From G965220825 sp965220825 (GTDB lineage: Bacteria; Pseudomonadota; Alphaproteobacteria; UBA828): a stretch of 64,000 bases of DNA. Location of the stretch: NCBI GenBank assembly GCA_965220825.1, contig OZ244839.1, forward strand, positions 1,178,001 to 1,242,000. The letters run 5' to 3'. A program made the translations under genes and the position numbers. Every line of letters begins with the position of its first letter. Position 1 is the stretch's first letter. Below the pieces are notes generated by a model. It did no database searches and was not told where the DNA came from. It saw nothing but the letters and a program-made list of their open reading frames with translations. Shown in pieces: positions 33,262 to 42,112 of the stretch.

Positions 33262-34502
33262 TGTAGTGAGACGGTAATCACCTGACAGTTTGGCTGGCGC
33301 CGGCGCGCGACCGTCACGAGTCGAGCGCGCCGGCGGTGGCCAAGCCGCTCCCGATAGGGTTAAGGATTGTTTTGCACAACATCCGACCGATCGGGAGAAC
33401 GACATGACCACCAAAGACAAGATAGCACGGCGCAAGCTGAGCCTGCTGGAGCTGGCGGGCGAGATGAACAATGTATCGAAGGCGTGCCGGATCATGGGCT
33501 ACTCGCGCCAGCAGTTCTACGAGATCCGCAGGAACTACCAGACCTACGGAGCGGAGGGTCTGATCGACCGGCTTCCCGGCGCCCGCGGGCCGCATCCCAA
33601 CCGGGTGTCACAGGAGGTCGAGAAGGCGATCCTGGCGCACGCGCTGGACCACCCCACCTACGGCGCATTGCGGGTTGCCCAGGAGCTGTCGCTCAAGGGC
33701 ATCCACGTGTCTTCTGGCGGGGTGCGCGGGGTGTGGTCGCGCCATAAGCTGCTGACCAAGCAGGAACGGCTGCTCCGGCTGGAGAAGAGCACGGCCGAGC
33801 GCCGGATCGAGCTCTCCGACGAGCAAGTCCGTCTGTTGGAGCGCTTCTCACCGGAGTTCCGCGAGCGCCACATCGAGACCCGGCACACGGGCGACCTGGT
33901 GGCCGTGGACACCTTCTTCGTCGGCCATCTCAAGGGGGTCGGGAAGGTCTACCTGCAGACCGCCGTCGACTGCCACTCGCGCTACGCCTGGGGCAGGCTC
34001 TACCCCAACAAGATGCCGGTCACCGCAGTCCACCTGATGAACAACGACGTGCTGCCCACCTTCGAGGCCCACGGCGCCCGGATCGACACCGTGCTGAGCG
34101 ACAACGGTCGGGAGTTCTGCGGCCGGCCCGATCGCCACCCCTACGAGCTGTTCCTCCAGCTCGAGGAGATCGAGCACCGCACCACCAAGGTCCGCAGGCC
34201 CCAGTCCAACGGCTTCGTCGAGCGCTTGCACCGCACCCTGCTCGACGAGCACTTCCGCGTCATGGGGCGCAAGAAGTTCTACGACAGCATCAAGGCCATG
34301 CAGAAAGACCTGGACGCCTACCTTGTCCGCTACAATACCGAGCGCCCCCACCAAGGTCGCGGCATGAACGGAAGGACGCCCGCGGACGCTTTCGGCCGAT
34401 GCTTGCCAAAACCCAAAACCCCAAAGGAGGAGAAGATGAAAAAGGCCGCCTGAAACAGACCCCCAGGAGCGGCGACTGTCAGGCGATTACCCTATCTGTA
34501 CA
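33262..34502. mobile_element. IS481-family insertion sequence, 1241 bp, complete
   Basis: The element has terminal inverted repeats at 33262-33289 and 34475-34502 (23 of 28 bases match, both beginning TGTA), a single transposase gene, and a perfect 7-bp target duplication GCCTGTG at 33255-33261 and 34503-34509. Removing the element and one duplication restores the Fic frame exactly. Intact ends, ORF and duplication point to a recent insertion. Confidence 0.92.
33404..34453 (+). CDS. IS481-family DDE transposase
   Basis: A 349-residue transposase. A helix-turn-helix N-terminus (NNVSKACRIMGYSRQQFYEI) leads to the rve-type core with Asp169 in VAVDTFFVG, Asp233 in VLSDNGREF and Glu273 in SNGFVERLHRTLL, followed by YNTERPHQGRGMNGRTPADAF, which is typical of IS481. 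The ATG at 33404 follows GGGAGAACGAC. It is transcribed opposite to the interrupted gene. The protein is full-length and should be active. Confidence 0.95.
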   Translation: MTTKDKIARRKLSLLELAGEMNNVSKACRIMGYSRQQFYEIRRNYQTYGAEGLIDRLPGARGPHPNRVSQEVEKAILAHALDHPTYGALRVAQELSLKGIHVSSGGVRGVWSRHKLLTKQERLLRLEKSTAERRIELSDEQVRLLERFSPEFRERHIETRHTGDLVAVDTFFVGHLKGVGKVYLQTAVDCHSRYAWGRLYPNKMPVTAVHLMNNDVLPTFEAHGARIDTVLSDNGREFCGRPDRHPYELFLQLEEIEHRTTKVRRPQSNGFVERLHRTLLDEHFRVMGRKKFYDSIKAMQKDLDAYLVRYNTERPHQGRGMNGRTPADAFGRCLPKPKTPKEEKMKKAA

Positions 34503-34602
34503 GCCTGTGCCGCTCTCCTATGGCACAGAGGGTCCGGGGAAGCGGCACCCGCAGACCATACGCCCCCATGAGCGCGGCATAGCCCGCCGGCGTCGCCGTC
34601 AC
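34503..34602 (-). pseudogene. Fic-family protein, 5' part (33 codons, cut by IS481)
   Basis: The first 33 codons of the split Fic gene, from a GTG at 34602: TATPAGYAALMGAYGLRVPL then PRTLCAIGERHR. The last base pairs are the 7-bp target duplication, and joining to base 33254 gives ERHRRMDEGGWRIL with no frame change. An AGGAA lies 13 bases upstream of the GTG. The frame is open further upstream (to 34905), but that part lacks similarity to Fic N-termini and includes a region resembling other debris. Confidence 0.75.
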
Positions 34603-35031
34603 GGGAAGACGCCGTTCCTGAAAAACGCCAACGGGGCCGGAAAAACGATTCGTCACAGCGCAATCCAAGCCTGAAGCGATTCCATCCCGCGGGAGGGAAA
34701 GTGTTCGACCGTTCCGCGAAAAACGATCCTTTTTTGTGAATAGTGATATTATATGAACATTTGTGTGAAAAACAGCACCGCCGCGCATGACGAAGATCCG
34801 TTCGGCTTGCCGACGACATCGAGAACCGCGAGGCCGCGCACCGTCCTGGCTGACCGGCAGGCAGGCACTTTCGTCGACCACCAGCAGGGCGAGATGGGTG
34901 AGCATGCGGAGCCGGCGCGCGACAGCGCCACAATATATACCAAACGTTGGATTCTATAGGCTCGTACGGGTGGCCGGCGAGCATAATTCAGACGAGGGAC
35001 TTGAGCGCCCGCGGCTCGCCGGTATCCGTCG
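34603..35031. other. 429-base region upstream of fic: AT-rich leader and possible IS21 debris
   Basis: No intact gene is seen. Bases 34640-34760 are AT-rich and contain two AAACGAT direct repeats (34643-34649, 34721-34727), the same core as in the dyads at 31638-31672, plus a TATAAT on the minus strand. Bases about 34835-34905, read on the minus strand, give LTHLALLVVDE and CLPVSQDGAR, reminiscent of the IstB helper ATPase of IS21 elements; the match is short and decayed. The darG stop lies at 35032. Confidence 0.4.
34748..34775 (-). promoter_or_regulatory. Candidate promoter of the split Fic gene
   Basis: On the minus strand a perfect TATAAT -10 box (34748-34753) has a 16-base spacer to a poor -35 (CTGTTT, 34770-34775). 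Transcription would start near 34741, giving a leader of about 140 bases before the GTG, in an AT-rich patch unlike the surrounding DNA. Confidence 0.3.
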
Positions 35032-36093
35032 TCAACGATGAGCGGCTATCGCTCCGCCGTCGGTCCAGCCCTTCTCGGCCAACACATCCGCCGCAAGCCG
35101 GATCTGGCGGGGCGAAAAGCGCTTCTTGCGCTCGTGCCAGCCGTGAACCCGTTCAACGAGGTCGTCTCTCGATTCGGGACGATCTCGTTCGAGGACCCAA
35201 TGCACGGTCGAAAGCAACTCCAGGCCGAAGGGCGATTCGAACCCTTCGATAAGAGCCACCACCTCGTCGAAGCGTTCTCGAGTCTTCGGCGCGCGCTGCA
35301 GAACCATGGCGACATCATCGACTGCGCCGGGGACGATCTCCAGCAGCTTGTCCGGTCTGTCGCCACCATCGGCGTAGCCGGAGATGAAGTGGCCCTCCAC
35401 CTCGTTCAGGACATGCCGCAGGTTCTCCGCATAGGGGCCGTAGGGTGCTTTTGCGAACCTCAGCCTGAGCGGCTCGCCAGCGAGTTGCATGAAATACATC
35501 AGCTTGTGGACTTCCAACAGAGTGATGAAGGGATCGAGCAGACCATTCAGGTATCGATCCATCAGCCCGACCAGCACCGCCCGGCCTGGGGTCATCCGCG
35601 GCGGTTCGTTGTTGCGCACCATCCGTTCCGCGGTCGGTGCGCCGGTCGGCTCGAAGATCACGACATCCAAGTTATCGAAGCCACAAAGTGCCGCCTCGAT
35701 ACGCGGGCGAATACGGCTCCAATCCAGACCGCCGAGGCCGCTGCCGAGCGGCGGCACGGCGATGGACCGGATGCCGCGCTCGCGAATTACCGCGGCGAGG
35801 TCTTTCAATCCGGCGTCGATATCCTCGATCCGGCTGTTGCCGCGCCAGTGCCGCTTGGTCGGGAAGTTGATGATATAGCGTGGATTGGTGAGCTGGAGCG
35901 TTTCGAACACGAACATGTGGCCAGGCCTTACGTGACCTCGCTGGCACGCCAAGGCGTAGGCGCGAAAGTTCTCCGGGAACGCCCTCTTGAACTGAAGCGC
36001 GATCCCACGTCCCATGATGCCGACGCAATTGACCGTGTTGACCAGGGCCTCGGCGTCTTCCACCAGGATATCGCCGGTCTCAAAGCGAATCAT
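35032..36093 (-). CDS. darG: DarG macrodomain antitoxin (DNA ADP-ribosyl glycohydrolase)
   Basis: A 353-residue antitoxin. Residues 1-150 are a macrodomain with the DarG/TARG1-type opening GDILVEDAEALVNTVNCVG and IMGRGIALQFKRAFPENF, and the second loop VPPLGSGLGGLDW; it removes ADP-ribose from thymidine in DNA. The remaining 200 residues (ALVGLMDRYLNGLLDPFITL onward, with VHKLMYFMQLAGEPLRLRF) match the DarG C-terminal region, which in studied members binds and blocks DarT. I start at ATG 36093, eight bases after AGGGGG; a GTG at 36099 is too close to that site. It follows darT by 18 bases, the usual toxin-then-antitoxin order. Confidence 0.93.
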   Translation of the reverse strand: MIRFETGDILVEDAEALVNTVNCVGIMGRGIALQFKRAFPENFRAYALACQRGHVRPGHMFVFETLQLTNPRYIINFPTKRHWRGNSRIEDIDAGLKDLAAVIRERGIRSIAVPPLGSGLGGLDWSRIRPRIEAALCGFDNLDVVIFEPTGAPTAERMVRNNEPPRMTPGRAVLVGLMDRYLNGLLDPFITLLEVHKLMYFMQLAGEPLRLRFAKAPYGPYAENLRHVLNEVEGHFISGYADGGDRPDKLLEIVPGAVDDVAMVLQRAPKTRERFDEVVALIEGFESPFGLELLSTVHWVLERDRPESRDDLVERVHGWHERKKRFSPRQIRLAADVLAEKGWTDGGAIAAHR

Positions 36094-36111
36094 GGGCACG
36101 TCCCCCTGTCG

Positions 36112-36750
36112 TCAATAGTACCATCGCGGCTGAACCGAGACAGCAGGTTGGTGATCAGCCGACCGAATTGCTTCCACTGTCTTGGTTCGAATATTCGCGT
36201 TACGCACACCAACGCGCCTAATCAAAGTCCACGGGAATGATTTCTCGACAAGAAATTCGGCCTGCTTGTCTTCCTTGCAATCTCTCCAGTCCCTCGCGTG
36301 GATGGCCGTCCAATTGATTTCATCCAGTTGTGCCAGATTGCATCGATCCTCGAAATAGTTGGAGCCCGCGTTGGAGAGCGTGAAGGCCCATCGAAGCCCG
36401 CTCTGCACGGCCCAGTCGACCGCCTCGTTGAGATCGGCCTCCAGGTGCACAATGGGGTCCTGGCCGCCGCGATAGTCGAGCTCAGGGTGATTGGCCTTGT
36501 GAATCACGTAGAGCATGACGGAACGCGGGCAGAAGTAGAACGGCGCACAATCACCCACGTTCAGCCCAAAGTGACACTTCACCGGATTGTTCAACCGCCG
36601 CTTCTTGATCGACGTCATGCCGATGATTGTCCCAGGTCGCGCTTTCTGCTGCAGCACCGCATCGGACCGAAGGTAGCCGTCCGCTACTATCGAAGACAGC
36701 CGGTCCACATGGACGATATGGTAGATTTTTGGCTCCATTGGCTGCGTCAT
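36112..36750 (-). CDS. darT: DarT DNA thymidine ADP-ribosyltransferase toxin
   Basis: A 212-residue toxin that uses NAD to ADP-ribosylate thymidines in single-stranded DNA and so stops replication; related systems block phage. NAD-site residues are seen in YHIVHVDRLSSIVADGYL (His13) and IGMTSIKKRRL; the core FYFCPRSVMLYVIH and YRGGQDPIVHLEADL is diagnostic, and the likely catalytic glutamate is Glu165 in QAEFLVEKSFPW. All key parts are present, so the toxin looks functional. The ATG at 36750 is followed by another at 36738 (EPKIYHIV). It is upstream of darG in one transcript. Confidence 0.93.
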   Translation of the reverse strand: MTQPMEPKIYHIVHVDRLSSIVADGYLRSDAVLQQKARPGTIIGMTSIKKRRLNNPVKCHFGLNVGDCAPFYFCPRSVMLYVIHKANHPELDYRGGQDPIVHLEADLNEAVDWAVQSGLRWAFTLSNAGSNYFEDRCNLAQLDEINWTAIHARDWRDCKEDKQAEFLVEKSFPWTLIRRVGVRNANIRTKTVEAIRSADHQPAVSVQPRWYY

Positions 36751-36851
36751 GCTCAGTATGCGGTCTCCGCTGGCGCTCTCTCGTCTATATCGGTTTTGAC
36801 ACCCGATGGACCTCCACGCCCCGAGACCGCCCGCGACTGCGGCAACAAACC

Positions 36852-38252
36852 CTAAGGCTCCAGCATGACGCCGGGGTTCAGGATGCCCTTGGGGTCGAGG
36901 GTCTTCTTGAGGGTGCGCATGAGCGCGATCTCGCCGCCGGTGCGCGAGTAGGGGAGGTAGGCGCGCTTCATCACGCCGATGCCGTGCTCCGCACTGACGC
37001 TGCCGCGCCGCTCCCGTACCGCGCCATAGATGCGCTCGGCGAGCACGGCCTCCTTCGCGCGGAACGCATCGTCCGGCACGCCCGGCTCCTGCGCCATGTT
37101 GACATGCACATTGCCGTCGCCCAGATGGCCGAAAAGGATCGCGCGCACACCGCCTTCCGCCGACGCCACCGCCTCCATCTCGTCGAGAAAGGCGGGAATC
37201 GTACCGGGCGGCACGGTCACGTCGAACTTGTGGGTGAGACCCACGCGGCTCACCGTCTCGGTGGGCGCCTCGCGCAGCCGCCAGATGGCCTCCGCCTGGG
37301 CCCCGGAGTTCGCGACGGCCGCGTCCGCGATCAGCCCGTCGGAGAACAGGCCCTCGAGCCGGGTGGCGAAGGCCGCCGCCGCATCGGGCCCCGCGGTGGA
37401 CTCCTCCTCGATCACCACATAGCTGCCGTGGCCCCAGGCGAGTGGGGAGCGAAAGGCGGAGTCCGCACTCCGGAGCCAGTCCACGGTCGCGCCGTCCACG
37501 AACTCGAGAGACGAAAGGCCCCTGAAGCGTGCCCGCGCGTCCGCCAGCAGGCCGGGGAGGAGGTCGCGGCGGGGGACGGCGAGAAGCGCGGTCTGGAAGG
37601 CCTCGGGCGCGGGCTGGATCTGGAGCACGGCGCGGGTCACCACGCCAAGGATGCCCTCGGACCCAACGAAGAGCTGCTTCAGGTCCAGCCCGGTGTTGTT
37701 CTTCTTCAGCGTGTTGAGGGCGTCGAGCACCGTGCCGTCGGCGAGCACCACCTCGAGACCGCGGACCTGCTCGCGCATATGGCCGTAGCGGAGCACCTTG
37801 ATGCCGCCCGCATTGGTCGCGATCATGCCGCCGATCCGGCAGGAGCCGCGGGCGCCGAGGTCCACGGGCATGTCGTAGCCCCGCTCCCGCAGATGGCCCT
37901 GCAGCCGCTCCAGCACGACGCCCGCCTGGACGCGGACGGTCGCCGCGCCCTCGTCGAAATCCTCGATGGCGTCGAGGCGCTCGGTGCTGAGCACGACTTC
38001 GCCCGCGCGCGGCACCGAGCCGCCCACCATCCCCGTATTGCCACCCTGAGGGACCAGGGGCACGCCGAGCGCCGCGCAGGCCGCTAGCACCGTGGACACC
38101 TCCTCTGTGGAGCGCGGGCGCAGCACCAGCGGGGTCTCGCCGACATGCTTGCCGGTCCAGTCCCGCGCATAAGCCGCGGTGTCGGCAGGATCGTCCAGCC
38201 AGAGGGTCGAATCGCCCAACCGGTCCCGAAGTTTCTCCACTAGGGCAGTCAT
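36852..38252 (-). CDS. FAD-binding oxidoreductase of the GlcD/D-lactate dehydrogenase type
   Basis: A 466-residue flavoprotein of the VAO family that oxidises a 2-hydroxy acid such as D-lactate or glycolate. The FAD-binding domain has PLVPQGGNTGMVGGSVP and DLGARGSCRIGGMIATNAGG; the C-terminal cap carries FGHLGDGNVHVN and SAEHGIGVMKRAYL, typical of GlcD/Dld. The ATG at 38252 follows ACGGAG. It stands alone, without GlcE or GlcF partners, so a D-lactate dehydrogenase (cytochrome/quinone) or D-2-hydroxyglutarate dehydrogenase role is more likely than glycolate oxidase. Confidence 0.88.
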   Translation of the reverse strand: MTALVEKLRDRLGDSTLWLDDPADTAAYARDWTGKHVGETPLVLRPRSTEEVSTVLAACAALGVPLVPQGGNTGMVGGSVPRAGEVVLSTERLDAIEDFDEGAATVRVQAGVVLERLQGHLRERGYDMPVDLGARGSCRIGGMIATNAGGIKVLRYGHMREQVRGLEVVLADGTVLDALNTLKKNNTGLDLKQLFVGSEGILGVVTRAVLQIQPAPEAFQTALLAVPRRDLLPGLLADARARFRGLSSLEFVDGATVDWLRSADSAFRSPLAWGHGSYVVIEEESTAGPDAAAAFATRLEGLFSDGLIADAAVANSGAQAEAIWRLREAPTETVSRVGLTHKFDVTVPPGTIPAFLDEMEAVASAEGGVRAILFGHLGDGNVHVNMAQEPGVPDDAFRAKEAVLAERIYGAVRERRGSVSAEHGIGVMKRAYLPYSRTGGEIALMRTLKKTLDPKGILNPGVMLEP

Positions 38253-38322
38253 CGCGCACTCCGTTGGGCAGCGCGGGCGGTTTTGCGGCAATATGGTGCG
38301 CGGGTCAAACAGGGAGCGCGGG

Positions 38323-38976
38323 ATGGGGCGGATGGAAACGCGGTTGCTGCTCCTCGACTATGACGGCGTGATCGTCGACAGCATGCCGGCGAAGGCGCAA
38401 GCGATGGCGCAGGCCTTCGCGCCCTATACGGCCGACGGCGCGGCCGTCGCCGACGGCTTCCGCCGCCATGCGGGGAGCGGCCGGGAGATGGTGTTCGACC
38501 ATATCTGGAGGCATGTGACGGGCGGGGCATTGGCCGACGACGCCCGCACGCACATCGAGGCGGATTATCTCGGCCGCATGGATTCGATAAACGCGGCCGT
38601 CGACCTGTTTCCCGGCGTCCACGACTTCATCGCGACACAATCCGCCAAGCGTACCGTGGCGGTCGTGACGGGCGTGCCCCAGGCGGAGGCGGAACGCCAG
38701 CTCGCGCGGCTCGGCCTCCGCGCCTTCTTCGCCGCCGTCCGCTCGGCGACCCGGCGCACGCCCAAGCACATGCTGATGCGCGACCTGCTCGCCGCACACG
38801 CGGTCCCGCCGTCCGCGGCTCTCTTTGCCGGCGATTCGCTCACCGATATGACCGAAGCGGCGCAGGCCGAGGTGCCCTTCGTCGGCATAGGCGACGATCC
38901 CGCGTTCTTTGCGTCCGGCGCGTCGGTTGCCGTCGCACCCCGCCTGCCGGAAATCGCCCCCCTGCTGGACGGGTAG
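38323..38976 (+). CDS. HAD-superfamily hydrolase
   Basis: A 217-residue haloacid-dehalogenase-type phosphatase. Motif I is LLLDYDGVIVDS (Asp nucleophile near residue 10), motif II Thr/Ser in VAVVTGVPQ, motif III Lys near RRTPKHML and motif IV ALFAGDSLTDMTEA. A helical cap (residues 20-90) places it among phosphoglycolate phosphatase/beta-phosphoglucomutase-like proteins. The ATG at 38323 is six bases after AGGGAG. It is divergent from the GlcD-like gene; a link to glycolate metabolism is possible but only inferred. Confidence 0.82.
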   Translation: MGRMETRLLLLDYDGVIVDSMPAKAQAMAQAFAPYTADGAAVADGFRRHAGSGREMVFDHIWRHVTGGALADDARTHIEADYLGRMDSINAAVDLFPGVHDFIATQSAKRTVAVVTGVPQAEAERQLARLGLRAFFAAVRSATRRTPKHMLMRDLLAAHAVPPSAALFAGDSLTDMTEAAQAEVPFVGIGDDPAFFASGASVAVAPRLPEIAPLLDG

Positions 38977-39070
38977 CACCGAGAGGCGGCGCTCCGGCCG
39001 GTTCCGCAGGCCGCTTTCTTCCCTCCCGCCTCAGCGCGGCGGCGTTATGGTCTCGGGCATCCGGCGGGTG

Positions 39071-40135
<1,065 letters not shown>

Positions 40136-40156
40136 GGCAACCTCCTGCCGCCCAGC

Positions 40157-41065
40157 CTACCCCTTGACCGCGCCGAGCGTGAGTCCGCGTACGATGTAGC
40201 GCTGGGCGAAGAGCGCGATCAACACCGGCGGGATCATGGCGATGAGCGAGCGCACGGCCACGAACCAGAACTGTACCCCGCGGGTATCCACGCCGCCCGC
40301 AATATGGACCGGCATGGTCGCCGACTCCTTGATGGTCAGGATCACCGCGAAGAGATACTCGTTCCACGCGAACGCGAACATGATGAGCGCGGACGCCGCG
40401 ATCGCCGGCAATGCGAGCGGAATCGCCACACGGAAAAAGGCGACGAAGTGCGAGCCACCGTCCACCAGCGCCGCTTCTTCCAGTTCGATGGGGAGGTCCT
40501 GGAAGGTCTGGCGGACGATCACCACCACGAAAGGCAGGATGAAAGTGGCATTGACCAGGATCAGCGCCGCGCGGGTGTCCAGCATGTCGAGGGACGAGAA
40601 GACGATGAAGAAGGGCACCGCCGTCGCCACCGGCGGCAGCACGCGCTGCGACAGGAACCAGATCGTGAGGTCCTTGTTCTTTATGCGCCGGAAGCGGAAA
40701 CGCGCCAGCGCATAGGCCGCCGGCAAGCCGAGGGCGAGCGCGATCAGCACCGAGCAGATGGAGATCACCAGGCTGTTGCCGAAGGCGGCGTGGGCCTCCG
40801 GCACCGAGGCCTGCGATATCCAGTTTTCGAGTGTCGGCGTGAAGTCGAGGAAGGGGACGCCGAGGCCGGCCACGGTGAAGGTCTCGGCCGGCGTGCGCAG
40901 GCTGTTGGAGATCGCCCAGTAGATCGGGAAGAAGAAGATCAGGACGACGAACACCGCGATCAGCGAGAAGCCGGCGTCGGCGAACCAGAGCCGTTTGCGC
41001 CGGGTCGTCGCCTGGGGCTTGACCGTGCGCTGCCCCCAGAGCGGCTTACCGAGCCCACTAAGCAT
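40157..41065 (-). CDS. Carbohydrate-type ABC transporter permease (MalG/UgpE-like)
   Basis: A 302-residue inner-membrane permease with six predicted helices. The EAA loop is seen as ELEEAALVDGGSHFVAFFRVAIPLALP, the contact site for the ATPase. The first helix begins after a basic N-terminus (TTRRKRLWFADAGF). The ATG at 41065 overlaps the upstream permease stop by eight bases. The pair forms the CUT1 channel. Confidence 0.92.
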   Translation of the reverse strand: MLSGLGKPLWGQRTVKPQATTRRKRLWFADAGFSLIAVFVVLIFFFPIYWAISNSLRTPAETFTVAGLGVPFLDFTPTLENWISQASVPEAHAAFGNSLVISICSVLIALALGLPAAYALARFRFRRIKNKDLTIWFLSQRVLPPVATAVPFFIVFSSLDMLDTRAALILVNATFILPFVVVIVRQTFQDLPIELEEAALVDGGSHFVAFFRVAIPLALPAIAASALIMFAFAWNEYLFAVILTIKESATMPVHIAGGVDTRGVQFWFVAVRSLIAMIPPVLIALFAQRYIVRGLTLGAVKG

Positions 41066-42011
41066 AGGTCCGCCTCAGGCGGCGGAAAAACAGGGTGACC
41101 ACGATCATCACCACGATCAGGAGCAGATAGGCCATGGCCGACGCATAGCCGAAGTCGTTCAGCTTGAAGCCGCGGGTGAAGGCCAGATAGCTGTAGGACT
41201 GGGTGGCGATGCCGGGCCCGCCCTTGGTGAGTGTCGCGATGATATCGAACAGCTTGACCGCCTCGGCGAGGCGCAGCAGCAGAACGATGATGATGACCGG
41301 CTGCAGCATGGGAATCACGACGATGCGCCAGAGATCCCACGCCGAGCCGCTGTCCAGCCGCGCGCATTCCACCAGATCGTCGGGGATGCTTTGAAGTGCC
41401 GCGAGAAACACAAGGAAACAGAAGGGTGTCCATTGCCATATGTCGACCAAGATCACCGATATGAGCGCCCAATCCGGGTGCGATAGCCATGGTATCCCCA
41501 AGAACTCCAACGGCCCGCCGACCTCGTAGAACACCGTGAAGAACAGGTAGCCGACCGCGATCGGGGTCGCGAAGATCGGCAATATCATGATCGTTCGCAG
41601 CACCGCTCGCCCGAAGATATATCGGTGAAAGAGGAAGGCGAGCAGGAACCCGAGAACAATCTCGACGGTCACCGCCGTGAACACGAAGATCGCGGTGATC
41701 TTCACCGCCGTCCCGACCTCCTCGTCGCCGAAGGCGCGGACGAAACTCGCGAAGCCGTTCCAGGTGAAGTTGGTCTGCAGTTCGCGATGCACCACCGTCT
41801 TGGTGCGCGGCTCACCGCTCTTCTTGAGAACCGGCTCGCCCGCATCGTCGAGCACCGGCACCTTTTCGCGCCCGGTGACGACGACCTTGCGCTCGACGTC
41901 GTGGAAGCTGATGTAGAGGGAATAGCCGAGCGGGAAGACGGTAAACGCCAGCACCCAGAAGACGGCCGGCAGCAGAAAGACGAACTTGACCGGCTTGGTC
42001 CAGCGGATCAT
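41058..42011 (-). CDS. Carbohydrate-type ABC transporter permease (MalF/UgpA-like) with periplasmic insert
   Basis: A 317-residue permease. After the first helix (FLLPAVFWVLAFTVFPLGYS) there is an unusual charged stretch of about 45 residues, including VVVTGREKVPVLDDAGEPVL and KKSGEPRTKTVVHREL, before the second helix; this enlarged first periplasmic loop resembles the situation in MalF and may touch the large binding protein. The EAA loop is DDLVECARLDSGSAWDLWR followed by IVVIPMLQP. It lies 101 bases after the binding-protein gene and overlaps the next permease. Confidence 0.92.
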   Translation of the reverse strand: MIRWTKPVKFVFLLPAVFWVLAFTVFPLGYSLYISFHDVERKVVVTGREKVPVLDDAGEPVLKKSGEPRTKTVVHRELQTNFTWNGFASFVRAFGDEEVGTAVKITAIFVFTAVTVEIVLGFLLAFLFHRYIFGRAVLRTIMILPIFATPIAVGYLFFTVFYEVGGPLEFLGIPWLSHPDWALISVILVDIWQWTPFCFLVFLAALQSIPDDLVECARLDSGSAWDLWRIVVIPMLQPVIIIVLLLRLAEAVKLFDIIATLTKGGPGIATQSYSYLAFTRGFKLNDFGYASAMAYLLLIVVMIVVTLFFRRLRRTYA

Positions 42012-42112
42012 GGCCGGCCGGCACCCATGGCAAGAGACGGCGGGAGCGGGGCGGTCGCAGCCTGCGCGCGACCGCCCCGCACCCTACCGAACGATCCGGA
42101 TCCTCGGCCTGT

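Noticed and set aside
34753..34959. A 68-codon plus-strand ORF in the AT-rich region between fic and darG
   Set aside because: No ribosome site, low-complexity sequence, and no recognisable motif; treated as noncoding.
35032..36093. Reading the macrodomain protein as a phage NADAR or Thoeris-like sensor
   Set aside because: The macrodomain text and C-terminal region match DarG, and DarT is directly upstream, so a known system explains it.
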